Source: Rivularia sp963920925
Lineage (GTDB): Bacteria > Cyanobacteriota > Cyanobacteriia > Cyanobacteriales > Nostocaceae
Direction of reading: 5' to 3'
Assembly (NCBI RefSeq): GCF_963920925.1
Contig: NZ_CAWUDI010000010.1
Location: 120,731-184,730, forward strand
DNA length: 64,000 nucleotides
The notes under the pieces were generated by a model. That model was not told where the DNA came from, did no database searches, and worked only from the letters and a program-made list of their open reading frames with translations. The position numbers were made by a program, and so were the translations under genes. Shown piece by piece: positions 25,905-35,655 of the stretch. Each line of letters starts with the position of its first letter. The stretch's first letter is position 1.

Positions 25905-27416
25905 CTAATAATAATCTTCTACAAATTCCGGATATTCTGTATATTCTCGAAGGTGTTTTTCTTGTTTTTGCTGTTGTAATTTAGCTCTCCATAGTCCAAT
26001 AACTCCACTACTAAACAGTAAAGAGCCTAATGTTGCACCTAACAAAAGCAAATTCTTTTTCGGTGCAGATGCCTCATCTGGTAAACTTGGTGTGGCAAGA
26101 ATCTGAATTTGCGGATAAGAAGAAGAAACGCTAGTTTTTGCCAAGTCTAATCTTGCAATAGTTGATGAAAATACTGCTTCGGCAACCTGTACGTCTCGTC
26201 TTATATCCTCCATCACAAACTGCTGCTGCGATAATTTTTTCAACCTCTCTTCTAGCTGAGGAATTTGTGTATCTAAAGAATTTACTTGAGCTTTTATTCC
26301 TTGCTTGGCTACGTTTGTTGTCACCAATTGTTCTGATAAAATCGCGCGTTTAGAACCAGACGATTCATTATTACTAAAGTTGAGTCTAGTAACTAACGCC
26401 ATACTTATTGGACGATTCAACAGAGTTTGCGCTCTTTTTAACAGAGCAGTTTGGGCTGCTTGCTGTTCTGTTTGAAGGTTAATGACAGTTGGATGATCCT
26501 GGGTTAATTTAGCGGTTGCTTTGATTAAATCGCTATTGGCATCGCTATAATTTTTCAAATAATTCTGAAAAAGTGGATCGGCTTGTAGAACAAAAGCATC
26601 TGAGGCTTGACTCGAAGACAGACTGAGATTATCCGATAATTCCGAAACCTGAGCGATTGACTGTTGCTGTTGGGCTGCTAGTTCGCTACGCTGTCTGCGT
26701 AACTCTTCTATGTTAACGGCCAAACTTTTAAGTTGTTCTTCGGAATTTAAACCAGAATCAGCTTTGAAATTACTCAGCCGTCTCTGAGCAGTTTTTAACT
26801 TTTGCCGCGACTCTTCCATCCCATTTTCTAAGCGTGCTTTTTGCTGAGCTATTTCTTCGGTTCTTAACTGCTCTAATTTCGCTTCAAATGTATTTTGTAA
26901 AGCTATAGATTTTCTTCTCGCTGTTTGGGGATTGGAACCTTGAAATTCAAACGTCATTAAAGATGTATTGTCAACTATCTTAATTCTAGGCTTGCCGAAT
27001 TCTTGTGCTGGCATACCCACGATTCTAGCGGCTGCTTTTAATACTTGGTCGCTACTGGCGATCGCCTTATAGTTTTCTCTAGGATCGTAATTTGCTCCGG
27101 CATAAGCTGAATAGTTTTGGGATGTTGCTTGTCCAATATTAGGAAGGTTGATATTAGAGGTTGAACCCGAACCAGGAATGTTAACTGCCCATTCACTGAC
27201 GTATTTTGATTTGGCTGTAGCTAAATACATTAAAGCACCACTCCAAATACCCGCATTAACTAATACTAAGGTAAGTATATAAAATACTCCAGATACTTTG
27301 GGCGCTACTTGCCTTTTCTTTGTACGGGATGGGGTTTGGTTAAAAGAAGCTGTTGTTGGTTGTTCAACGCTTACTATTTTCCCGTTTTTAAATTTTACAA
27401 ACGGATTCCTGTTCAA
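25905..27416 (-). CDS. Wzz/GumC-type chain-length determinant (polysaccharide co-polymerase)
   Basis: The 503-residue protein has one membrane helix near residues 45-65, a periplasmic domain with long coiled coils (about residues 185-275 and 385-420), and a second helix near 460-480. There is no tyrosine-kinase P-loop, so it is a kinase-less Wzc/GumC relative. It controls chain length and links polymerase to export. The start appears to be TTG at 27416, with AGAGGTG just upstream; no ATG occurs before the first membrane helix. The Lys/Arg-rich N-terminus (RTKKRQVAPK) should be cytoplasmic. Confidence 0.87.
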   Translation of the reverse strand: MNRNPFVKFKNGKIVSVEQPTTASFNQTPSRTKKRQVAPKVSGVFYILTLVLVNAGIWSGALMYLATAKSKYVSEWAVNIPGSGSTSNINLPNIGQATSQNYSAYAGANYDPRENYKAIASSDQVLKAAARIVGMPAQEFGKPRIKIVDNTSLMTFEFQGSNPQTARRKSIALQNTFEAKLEQLRTEEIAQQKARLENGMEESRQKLKTAQRRLSNFKADSGLNSEEQLKSLAVNIEELRRQRSELAAQQQQSIAQVSELSDNLSLSSSQASDAFVLQADPLFQNYLKNYSDANSDLIKATAKLTQDHPTVINLQTEQQAAQTALLKRAQTLLNRPISMALVTRLNFSNNESSGSKRAILSEQLVTTNVAKQGIKAQVNSLDTQIPQLEERLKKLSQQQFVMEDIRRDVQVAEAVFSSTIARLDLAKTSVSSSYPQIQILATPSLPDEASAPKKNLLLLGATLGSLLFSSGVIGLWRAKLQQQKQEKHLREYTEYPEFVEDYY

Positions 27417-27617
27417 AGTAACACCTCTTATGCCTTATGCCCTATTTAACTTTTTTCAGATTATATTAATCTGTTGTTCCTAGAATTCAAGAAGTTGAAT
27501 GAAGCTAGCATATATCAAATTAGTTAAGGAAGTTAAACCCTAATGAAAAATATTTGTCTTGTTTAACTCTTGAACGGTTCCTTCAAACTTATGAAAATGA
27601 ATTCCGGACTACTACTT

Positions 27618-28064
27618 TTAGAGGTTTTTATAGCTCACCATTCGTGAATGTCTGCGAGTAAATTCGCTAACACTAGGATTACCTCTAGTTTCGTCTACTC
27701 CTACAGCTTGTTCCCATAATTGAGGTGGTGCTAAAGAAATTGAATATAAGCTACGTCCAGCATTTTTGTCCGAATTTTTATTCAGCTTTTCGACACGATA
27801 CCATTTTGTTTGCTGGCATTCATCGCACCAAAATGCTTCTAACCATTCATCTTCTAAAAGTACTGCGGTTTGACTTGCGATCAATATTTTGGCATTCTGT
27901 CGTCCTATTCCTTTTTGTTGAAGTTGTCCGGGATGGGAAGCAAACAATCTATATTTTTGGCTGACGCTGTGTAAATAGCATCCATGAACCGGACAATATA
28001 TAGCCCTTCTCTGAGAACGCTTTCGATTGCGATCGCATCTTTTAAGCAATTTAAAATCTTTCAT
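27618..28064 (-). CDS. Cysteine/histidine-containing protein heading the EPS locus, hypothetical
   Basis: The 148-residue protein opens with a very basic stretch (CDRNRKRSQRRAIYCPVHGCYL). It has two candidate zinc-binding pairs, CPVHGC near residue 26 and CDECQ near residue 81, and a WYRVEKLN segment. I do not recognise a named family; similar proteins seem to be cyanobacterial. It is 202 bases upstream of the chain-length gene on the same strand, and a long regulatory-looking region lies before it, so it may be the first gene of the EPS transcript and possibly a regulator. That role is inference only. ATG 28064 is preferred to GTG 28070. Confidence 0.6.
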   Translation of the reverse strand: MKDFKLLKRCDRNRKRSQRRAIYCPVHGCYLHSVSQKYRLFASHPGQLQQKGIGRQNAKILIASQTAVLLEDEWLEAFWCDECQQTKWYRVEKLNKNSDKNAGRSLYSISLAPPQLWEQAVGVDETRGNPSVSEFTRRHSRMVSYKNL

Positions 28065-28945
28065 ACACACACTTTCATCCGATAACTATACGCCTTTAAA
28101 GAAACTGCACCGGAATAAAATTTTAACTCGGTACGCTTCTTATACTTAAGTTAAGGACTATGCCTAACTTAACTTTTTACTCAGACGGAAACCAGATGCA
28201 CGCAATTTTATAATTTATACGACCTACAGAAGATAATATTCAACCTTCTTTTTCCCAAGTTTTTTCTCGATCTTAAAATTAATCAAGTATCTCAATTTGA
28301 TTAACAGTAAGATAAATGCAATTGAATTTGTATTCAAAAAGTGGTAATCTATACTTTACATTAGTCATAAGGCATAAGCTTCCCGTCCTAATTTTTGTAC
28401 GTACCAATTTAACCTTTTTGGTGCTTTTTTACTAATTCAAACAGAATTTATTTACAGCAATCATACAGTACTTGTATATTTTTTTGCAAGCAAATGATTT
28501 ACATTCAAGATTTGAAATATAAATTATCCATTTTGCAATGCTTTTAAGTCAAAACATAAGTCAAAAAAAACGGTTCATCGGTACTTGCCATGCTAATTAA
28601 ACATCTAAAAAAAGGAAACTCTTAACAGGCAATAGGGAACAAAAGACAAAGAAGTTATGAATAAAGAATATTAGAAATAAAAATGCATTAACTCCTTGCA
28701 TGATAAGCGTTCCAATAATTTTTGTTCAATGTTTAGCAATCTTTAGCATACTTTAGAACTGAAAAACTAAAAAAACCGAATTATGTCTTCTTGCAACGCT
28801 AATTAATAATAATCTTTAGTGCCGTCTTCATTCGAGATCGTAAATATGTTAGACGCGGATTTCACAACTACACATATTGATTCAAAATTCTACCCTCGTT
28901 ACCGCTGTAATAATCAACTTACAGCACCAACATAAGGCAGTTTCA

Positions 28946-28983
28946 GAGGGGCTGAGATCAATTAGACCGTCAAAGCCCTACTC
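28946..28983. other. Stable stem in the non-coding region
   Basis: AGGGGCT (28947-28953) can pair with AGCCCT (28974-28979), extended by GAG/CTC, with a 20-base loop. It could be part of a small RNA or a transcription pause site. Both strands would form it. Confidence 0.3.
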
Positions 28984-29335
28984 CACAATGTAAAACGTAC
29001 ATTAATTGTCTTAAAATGTAATTAAGAACACCAAAAATACACTAACCGGATAATTTCGCATCCAATTTTTCAATAAGAATGCAGACATACAATGATTCAG
29101 ACTTTGTACATCATTTTAAATGCATAATTTTGATTTAAAGCGAAGTGAAACGATCGGTAAGTTTAAATTCCATTAAAGCTCTCTAAATTTAATCAAGAAA
29201 AGGGGTTTTTCTCCGATCGAGGTTAACCGAACTTTAACAGTCCTTAAATAATTATTCCTCCTGTGTATTGTATTTGACATATCGAAATTTAACAATGCTT
29301 GCGACCGTGTAACAATACCTTCGCTTCATACTTCA

Positions 29336-29492
29336 CAATATCTTGATATTGACTTTACAATATCTTGATACTGAGTTCATAAAGATTCATTTCAATACAT
29401 ACCAAACCTTGGAAGAGGCTTGTAAGACATATAGGGTTTTTCATGTTGAGAATAGTCTTTATATTCTTCTCAGTAATTATACAGTATCTTGA
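29336..29492. promoter_or_regulatory. Three copies of a CAATATC-TT-GATATTG palindrome
   Basis: Copy 1 (29336-29351) is a perfect palindrome with 7-bp arms and a 2-bp spacer. Copy 2 (29358-29373) has one mismatch (GATACTG) and is spaced exactly 22 bp from copy 1, two helical turns. Copy 3 (29479-29492, ACAGTATCTTGATA) keeps the core. The layout looks like operators for a dimeric regulator, placed about 1.3 kb upstream of the EPS locus. No regulator is identified. Confidence 0.4.
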
Positions 29493-30123
29493 TAATTTGT
29501 TTCAAATATATTTTCCGATTTTGTTTTTAATAATAAAATCTACTATAGAAATATTGTGACCATTATTTCAGATAAATTTATGTCTATATAAAGTAGTAAT
29601 TGTCAGGTTTTATAATTAAGTCTTGGATGCTTTTCGAGCAATATTGCTACGTATTTGACCATTTATCCTACTTATCTTATTAAGATTGCTTTTTTGGCAT
29701 TGCCAACGATGTTTATGTTCTCGCATTTTTAAATAATCAATAAATAATCAAAATCATTTACGGCTAATTCCATACAATGGATTGACAATTAAAGATTATA
29801 GTAAATATATAATTTACGAATAGAAAAGTTACTCTTATTAGTAAGGGTGCTGTAAATAACAATATTAAAATTAGATGTTTGGGATACAGAAATAGCTTTT
29901 TGTACAGTGTAGGATGTTTGTTCTTGTTTGCCAGATCCCACAATCATCAATTTAATAGCTAGTTACTTATTTGTATATATGCATATTTGGTTAAATACTT
30001 ATAATTACTTTATTTTCGGCTTGGCAATTACCGAGTAGGAGTGTGTTGAAGGTAATAATAAAAATTAATTGGCGTTGCTGTTAGCGTAACGTGCCGTTAG
30101 CCATATCCGGATATAAATTTGAA

Positions 30124-30369
30124 TGTAAAGACGCGATACTATGAGCCTATGGTGTTGACTCTGTACCTTTTTAAAAGATAAAAATTCATGCAAAAAGTGC
30201 GTTGGTGTTCATGCGGAAGCCCTCTCCCCCTCCCCTCTGCCCTTCTCCTGGAGAGGGGTGCCCTTTAGGGCGGGGTGAGGGCGGGAACTGGTGTGGCATA
30301 AAAGTTGTATGAACTTTAAGCGCGAAAATCTTATCAAAGTCAACACCCTACTATGAGCGTCTCTACAAG
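30124..30369. repeat. Palindromic repeat interrupted by a MITE
   Basis: TGTAAAGACGCGAT (30124-30137) and GCGTCTCTACA (30357-30367) are the two halves of a common cyanobacterial palindrome. They are separated by the 30149-30350 element. ACTATGAGC occurs on both sides (30138-30146 and 30350-30358), which looks like a duplicated target. Confidence 0.6.
30149..30350. mobile_element. MITE-like element with GGTGTTGACT termini, copy 1
   Basis: The left end TATGGTGTTGACT (30149-30161) matches the inverted right end AGTCAACACCCTA (30338-30350) with one mismatch. The interior has nested hairpins (CTCTCC...GGAGAGG, GCCCTTTAGGGC) and no coding frame. A second copy starts at 63902, in opposite orientation. 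It is flanked by ACTATGAGC direct repeats. No transposase for these ends is seen in the window. Confidence 0.65.
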
Positions 30370-30469
30370 CGTTTACGTTTAAGTTATCCAACTTCGCTAT
30401 GACCTTGCGGTCACGCTACACTAACATATATCAAATCAGCAACGCCAATAATCGCCATATCCTCAAATA

Positions 30470-32257
30470 TTATTTGGATTTGGGTTTGAATGTAGAAGCA
30501 ACGTGCAACTCTTTCAATTGAGAAGCATCTACAGCTGAAGGAGCATCAGTTAACAGGCAGCTTGCTTGCTGAGTTTTGGGAAAAGCAATCACATCTCGAA
30601 TTGATTCTTCGCCAGCCAACAACATAACTAATCTATCCAAACCGTAAGCTATACCACCGTGGGGAGGAGTACCGTATTCAAAAGCTTCTAAAAGAAAGCC
30701 GAATTTGTTGTATGCTTCATCAACTGATAAGCCAATTGTGTCAAATACTTGTTCTTGAACTTCTCGTTGATAAATCCGCAAGCTACCACCGCCAATTTCA
30801 AAGCCATTAAATACCAAATCGTAAGCTTGAGCGCGAGCGGTTTTTAAGTCTTCTAAATCGTCAGGATGGGGGGCAGTGAATGGGTGGTGTAGTGCTTCCA
30901 AGCGTTTTTGATCGGCATTCCATTCAAACATCGGGAAATCTGTAATCCAAAGTAAGTTGATTTTATCGGGTTCGATTAACTTAAATTCCTTGGCTACAAA
31001 CTGGCGCAGTCTATCTAAGGTTTTATTAACAGTATTAGAGTCAGCAGCAGCGAAAAGTAATAAATGTCCGGGTTTTGCGTTGGTGCGCTGCAAAATTTCT
31101 TGTTTTTGTTCGTCGCTCAAATTATCTTTGATTGCACCTATGGTATCAATTTCACCGTTTTCTTTGACGCGAATGTAAGCTAAACCTTTAGCACCGGCTT
31201 CGCTAGCTTCTTTAAACATATCGCCACCCGGTTTGATACGGACATTAGAAATTACATCGCCGCCAGGGATGGGAAGAATTTTGATAATTCCGCCTTTAGC
31301 AACAGCATCGCGGAATACTTTGAAACCGCTGTCTTTGAGTAAATGCGAGACATTAACTAGTTCCAAACCGTAGCGTGTATCGGGTTTATCGCTACCATAG
31401 CGTTCCATTGCTTCGGCATAGGTGAGACGAGGAAAAGCAGGTGGTAAATCGATGTTTTTAACAGTCTTGAAAATATGAGCGACCAACTTTTCATTGAGTG
31501 CGATAATTTCCTCAACTGACATGAAACTCATTTCCATATCTAGCTGAGTAAATTCCGGTTGTCTATCAGCGCGTAAATCTTCATCGCGGAAGCAGCGGGC
31601 AATTTGATAATATCGATCGGTACCCGATACCATAAGAATTTGTTTGAATAATTGCGGCGACTGGGGTAAAGCGAACCAATCACCAGCATTAACGCGACTT
31701 GGCAAAAGAAAATCCCGTGCCCCTTCCGGAGTCGAACGAGTTAGTATGGGAGTTTCAATTTCGATAAACCTTTCTTCGTCTTCCAGGTAGCGGCGAATAG
31801 CTTTAACAACTTGATGGCGTAACTGTAGATTACGCGCCATGCGTTCCCGACGCAAATCCAAATAGCGATATTTTAACCGTAAATCTTCCCGCACGGGTTC
31901 GGTGTCGGCAGTAGAAACTTGGAAAGGTAACTGCGATCGCACTGCATTTAGCAGTTCAATATTATCAATGTAAATTTCAATTTCACCAGTAGGTAAGCGA
32001 GGATTGAGAGAATCATCCGGGCGTTGGCACACTCTACCAGTGACTTTAACAACATACTCCGAACGTAAGGTGTTAGCTTGTTCGTAAGAATCAGGAGTAC
32101 GTTGTGGATCGCTAACAATTTGGACAATGCCAGTGCGATCGCGCAAGTCTAAGAATATCACACCACCATGATCGCGGCGACGGTCAACCCATCCATATAA
32201 TGTCACAGTTTCTCCGATACTAGATGAACGGATTTCGCCGCAATAGTAAGTTCGCAT
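30470..32257 (-). CDS. aspS: Aspartate--tRNA ligase
   Basis: The 595-residue class II synthetase of bacterial type charges tRNA-Asp (and perhaps tRNA-Asn, if the non-discriminating form). It has an N-terminal OB fold anticodon-binding domain (GWVDRRRDHGGVIFLDLRDR), motif 2 (FRDEDLRADRQPEFTQLDME), the bacterial GAD insertion (about residues 295-405) and motif 3 (GIAYGLDRLVMLL). It ends in a short basic tail. The length is normal and the start ATG is clear. Whether it is discriminating cannot be told by eye. Confidence 0.97.
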   Translation of the reverse strand: MRTYYCGEIRSSSIGETVTLYGWVDRRRDHGGVIFLDLRDRTGIVQIVSDPQRTPDSYEQANTLRSEYVVKVTGRVCQRPDDSLNPRLPTGEIEIYIDNIELLNAVRSQLPFQVSTADTEPVREDLRLKYRYLDLRRERMARNLQLRHQVVKAIRRYLEDEERFIEIETPILTRSTPEGARDFLLPSRVNAGDWFALPQSPQLFKQILMVSGTDRYYQIARCFRDEDLRADRQPEFTQLDMEMSFMSVEEIIALNEKLVAHIFKTVKNIDLPPAFPRLTYAEAMERYGSDKPDTRYGLELVNVSHLLKDSGFKVFRDAVAKGGIIKILPIPGGDVISNVRIKPGGDMFKEASEAGAKGLAYIRVKENGEIDTIGAIKDNLSDEQKQEILQRTNAKPGHLLLFAAADSNTVNKTLDRLRQFVAKEFKLIEPDKINLLWITDFPMFEWNADQKRLEALHHPFTAPHPDDLEDLKTARAQAYDLVFNGFEIGGGSLRIYQREVQEQVFDTIGLSVDEAYNKFGFLLEAFEYGTPPHGGIAYGLDRLVMLLAGEESIRDVIAFPKTQQASCLLTDAPSAVDASQLKELHVASTFKPKSK

Positions 32258-32329
32258 AATTATTACTTCTTAGTAGTCGAGCAGGGATTTTCAACTTTGA
32301 GTGAAAACTTTAATATTATATGAGGAAGG

Positions 32330-32403
32330 TGGTTAGTTGTTAGTGGTTAGTTGTTAGTTGTTAGGAATGGGCATCAGGAATAGTTAGGAGTTAGGAGTTA
32401 GGA
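32330..32403. repeat. Heptameric tandem repeats upstream of aspS
   Basis: Tandem GTTAGTT/GTTAGTG units (about 32332-32361) and TTAGGAG units (about 32383-32403) lie between aspS and the 32523 gene. They are STRR-type repeats with no coding role. Confidence 0.7.
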
Positions 32404-32522
32404 ATTACAAAAAAATCTACCCCCTCTTTCCCAATGCCCAATGCCCAATTACCAATTAGCCAAAATAATAAAGACGCTGCACCATTGCAACGCCTCCAAA
32501 TTCTTCTATTGCTCTACCTTCA

Positions 32523-32915
32523 TTAGTGACGGGGTGCTGTTAGTACGTCCCAAGCTGCTTGGGCTGCGGCTTGTAGGCGATCGCCAAGTTCAGTTACTTC
32601 TGCGAGAATCGATTCAAAGTTTTTGGTTGCTTCATTTTGCACCATCTCGAAAGCATTTTCGATCCGAGCGCGTTCAATCAGCTGGTTTTGTTCGATTGTT
32701 TCTCGGGCTTGACGTACTGCACTTAAGTAGGTTTCGCGGGTAAGAGTACCGGCAGATTGTGCTTCTACTTGAGCGCGTCTTTTCAGGGCTTCAATTAAGG
32801 CAGCAGTTTCATCTTTCACATCTTGGCTTTCCCCAGCCATTTGGCTTTCTACCATTTCGGTGGTTTGAGGACTGATTTCTACTATTACTTTTGGTTCTGG
32901 ATTGTTATCTGTCAT
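32523..32915 (-). CDS. Helical cyanobacterial protein, hypothetical
   Basis: The 130-residue acidic protein is almost entirely helical, with a probable coiled coil from residue 30 to 115 (DETAALIEALKRRAQVEAQS, TIEQNQLIERARIENAFEMV). No signal peptide or membrane segment is visible. I do not recognise a function. The composition resembles conserved cyanobacterial proteins, and start and frame are convincing. It is upstream of aspS on the same strand with a repeat-filled gap, so co-transcription is doubtful. Confidence 0.65.
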   Translation of the reverse strand: MTDNNPEPKVIVEISPQTTEMVESQMAGESQDVKDETAALIEALKRRAQVEAQSAGTLTRETYLSAVRQARETIEQNQLIERARIENAFEMVQNEATKNFESILAEVTELGDRLQAAAQAAWDVLTAPRH

Positions 32916-33096
32916 GATTTTAGATATAGTTAAGGATTAATGAATTATGAATTATGAAAGTGAAGACTGAAATTTAGCAGTTTCATGGGCTTAAGAATAC
33001 ATGAATTAGAACCGAAATACAATTTTTAAGGTTCTATATAGATTCTAATAATTTACGATTACCAATTGATTACAAATTAATCTTCACTGTTCATAT

Positions 33097-33963
33097 TTAG
33101 ACTTTTGTCGGTAACTGTTGTTCTATCTTTAGTAATGCTTCAATCCTGGCTTCGGTGCTGGGATGGGTTCTAAATAAATTACCCAAAAATTCGCCGCTTA
33201 GGGGATTGATAATTAATAAAGGCTCGAAAGCTGGATTTGCCTGCATTGGCATTTGTCGAGCTGTGGCATCTAACCGCTGCAAAGCTTGAGCTAAAGCGCG
33301 AGGATTACCCGTTAATTTAGCCGAGCCTGCATCGGCGGAAAATTCTCGCGTGCGGGAGATTGCCAACTGAATCACGCTTGCAGCTAAAGGAGCTAAAGTT
33401 ACTGTTAATAACATTCCCAAAGGATTTGCACCTCTATTTCCATCCCGCGAATTTCCGCCAAACCATAAACTATAACTTACCATTTGTGCCAAAAAGGAAA
33501 TTGCACCGGCGATGGTAGCACTAACGGCTTGGGTAAGAGTGTCGCGGTTGATGATGTGAGTCAATTCGTGAGCAAGTACGGCTTCAAGTTCTTCCTCTGA
33601 GAGAATATCTAAAATCCCTTCAGTAACTGCGACGGCAGCGTTTTCTGGATCTCTGCCGGTAGCAAAAGCGTTGGCATTAGAACCCGGAACTATATATACC
33701 CTTGGCGTGGGAATATTTGCTTTAGTAGATAGTCTTTCTACCATACGATAGAGTCCCGGCGCATCGCTTGGCAAAACTGGCTGCGCTCGATAAGCTGCCA
33801 AAGCGATTTTATCCGATTGGTACCAAGATACAAGATTAGTAACTGCTGCTATACCGATACCTATAATTAAGCCTGCGCTACCGCCAATTATCCAATAACT
33901 AATAGCTATCAGAAGTCCGCTCAGTGCAGCTAGTAAAGCAGCTGTTTTTAATTGATTGTCCAT
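33097..33963 (-). CDS. htpX: Zinc metalloprotease HtpX homologue (M48 family)
   Basis: The 288-residue membrane protease has two N-terminal helices (about residues 8-45), the zinc motif HELTH (VLAHELTHIINRD) near residue 130, a third hydrophobic region, and the downstream RTREFSADAGSAKL glutamate motif. It ends with FRTHPSTEARIEAL, as HtpX does. It degrades damaged membrane proteins with FtsH in the inner or thylakoid membrane. The ATG at 33963 follows TAGGAG. It is alone on its strand. Confidence 0.95.
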   Translation of the reverse strand: MDNQLKTAALLAALSGLLIAISYWIIGGSAGLIIGIGIAAVTNLVSWYQSDKIALAAYRAQPVLPSDAPGLYRMVERLSTKANIPTPRVYIVPGSNANAFATGRDPENAAVAVTEGILDILSEEELEAVLAHELTHIINRDTLTQAVSATIAGAISFLAQMVSYSLWFGGNSRDGNRGANPLGMLLTVTLAPLAASVIQLAISRTREFSADAGSAKLTGNPRALAQALQRLDATARQMPMQANPAFEPLLIINPLSGEFLGNLFRTHPSTEARIEALLKIEQQLPTKV

Positions 33964-34657
33964 ATTTATATTTTTCTCCTAAAGTATGCTGCATCTTAAT
34001 AATTGTTCTTCTGGCGGAGCAGCATTACTTAACCCATACCTTGATTGTATCTACTATGACTAAAATTCTTGGGTAGAGAACGCTAATACTTCAGTACGGT
34101 TTTGCGTACTTATAGTTTTACAAAATCTTAGTAAATTTTGAATAATCTTTATGAATTTGAGATTAATTTCATTCAATTTTCATCTCTTATCATTAATAGC
34201 GCTTTCAAGTATCTACCTATAGTATTGGTTTTTATTTGCTTTTAGAGAATTTTGGGATAAGTAAATTTTTTGTGAAGGAAGAAAATGTGATTTTATGGTG
34301 AAGTATATAGCGAAAATTGCGTATAGTTGAATATTTGATCGCGTTTAAATTGTTAGAATAGACCATAGGAACGTAAGCAATTTTGACTCAGTAACCGTAT
34401 GATTACGCTTTATATCTACTCTCGGCATAATTTCCCGTAAATACAATAAAATTTACGCGATTAGCAATACCATAAACCAATTGTAAGATTCCATCGGTAG
34501 AGTAAATCGGGTTATTGGTTGCGGTAACTGTTGGCTGTCAAAAAAGATCCGGTAAGTATATTTTTTAACGGGTGTCAGCAACTCCTAAGATAACGGCAAA
34601 CTCCACAGATAAAATTCAAAAGCTTGTAATTGACGTGAAATTTTAAGGATAAACCGG
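33964..34657. other. Divergent intergenic region, nothing recognised
   Basis: 694 bases between htpX and the 34658 gene. The sequence is AT-rich, with no convincing frame or repeat. It must hold both promoters. AAGGATA before the ATG at 34658 is a plausible ribosome site. Confidence 0.45.
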
Positions 34658-35515
34658 ATGGCTCAAAAGTTGAATAATACAGGAGTTATAGGAAAAATGG
34701 GAAAAACCTTGCATGGATTTGCAGGGTTTATTTTCAGCCCTTGGGTGAATGCATCTTTGTTTCAAAGAATGCAAAGAAGAGTAGAAGATTTAGAAAGAAA
34801 ACTATATAAAACTTCGTCACAAACTGAATTATCTCAAGAGAAGATGATTGGCTCTTTGCAACGGCAGCTTGACGTTTTAGAACAAAGTACAAACACTCGT
34901 CTAGAAAAAATCGTCAACTACGAACTACGCGATCGAGTTTCGGAGGTAATTCAACAGCAGAAAGATTTTATTACTAAAATTATCAAACCAACTATAGAAG
35001 TGTTAATTAAGGAATTAGAAGATAAAAAGTTATCTCATATAGGAATTGTAAATCTTAAAGAAGTTCAAGATAGACTTGACAAGCTTCGTTACTCATTAGA
35101 ATATCTGGAAAAACAATTAACCGCATCGCTTCCAGAATTGCAATCGCAAAGGGCTGGATGTATAGAAGGAGGAAGATGGCTATTAGCGAATCGAATAGAA
35201 ATAGCGCAAATAGTGGCTTGTGAATTATTAACTCAAAAGCATCCTCATCTAGAAGAATTTAGTCGTAACATCAGCAAATATCTCAAACTTATTGGTAGCT
35301 GTATGGAAAACGAAATCGAACCCCGCTTAGTTTACAAAGGAGTAGTTACCCATTACGAACCACCAATTGAGATATATTTGAAAGCATTTGAGTTAATTAG
35401 AAGTAAATATATCCGCGATTGGCAAATTTCCAATGTCGTTTCCGACAAAGCAATTGATGAGTTAAAGGGTTACTTGGACTATTTAATCCACTATTTTATT
35501 AACGTCTTAGTATAG
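34658..35515 (+). CDS. Coiled-coil protein, hypothetical
   Basis: The 285-residue protein has a hydrophobic/amphipathic segment near residues 20-40 (GFAGFIFSPWVNASLF). A long coiled coil follows from about residue 45 to 165 (RVEDLERKLYKTSSQTEL..., KLSHIGIVNLKEVQDRLDKL). The C-terminal domain (about 170-285) is helical. There is no signal peptide or known motif. It could attach to the membrane through the N-terminal segment and act as a scaffold. I do not recognise the family, and no operon context helps. Confidence 0.6.
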   Translation: MAQKLNNTGVIGKMGKTLHGFAGFIFSPWVNASLFQRMQRRVEDLERKLYKTSSQTELSQEKMIGSLQRQLDVLEQSTNTRLEKIVNYELRDRVSEVIQQQKDFITKIIKPTIEVLIKELEDKKLSHIGIVNLKEVQDRLDKLRYSLEYLEKQLTASLPELQSQRAGCIEGGRWLLANRIEIAQIVACELLTQKHPHLEEFSRNISKYLKLIGSCMENEIEPRLVYKGVVTHYEPPIEIYLKAFELIRSKYIRDWQISNVVSDKAIDELKGYLDYLIHYFINVLV

Positions 35516-35655
35516 CAAAAGCCTGCAACTCTAAAACGCGCATTTTTAGTTTCAATTTCCAATAAAACATCAAACATCACCCTGTCGGAGCTTAGCTTGC
35601 TGCCAGCATTTTTCTTGACAAAATACACTTACGTTTAATTACGCTCACGTACTTA

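Larger units (their letters stand above)
28065..30469. other. 2.4-kb region without genes upstream of the EPS locus
   Basis: No convincing coding frame occurs in 2.4 kb between the end of aspS and the first gene of the EPS locus. The DNA is AT-rich. It contains three operator-like palindromes (29336-29492), a stem at 28946-28983, a MITE-like element (30149-30350) and short palindromes near 30060-30110 and 30385-30420. It may carry a long leader, one or more small RNAs, or the decayed remains of genes. I could not recognise a known RNA family. Confidence 0.6.

Noticed and set aside
28921..29000. GGGGCTGAGAT, reminiscent of a TPP riboswitch
   Set aside because: The essential second half (CCUGAUC/GAACCUGA-type block and its partner stem) is missing and no thiamin gene follows on either strand.
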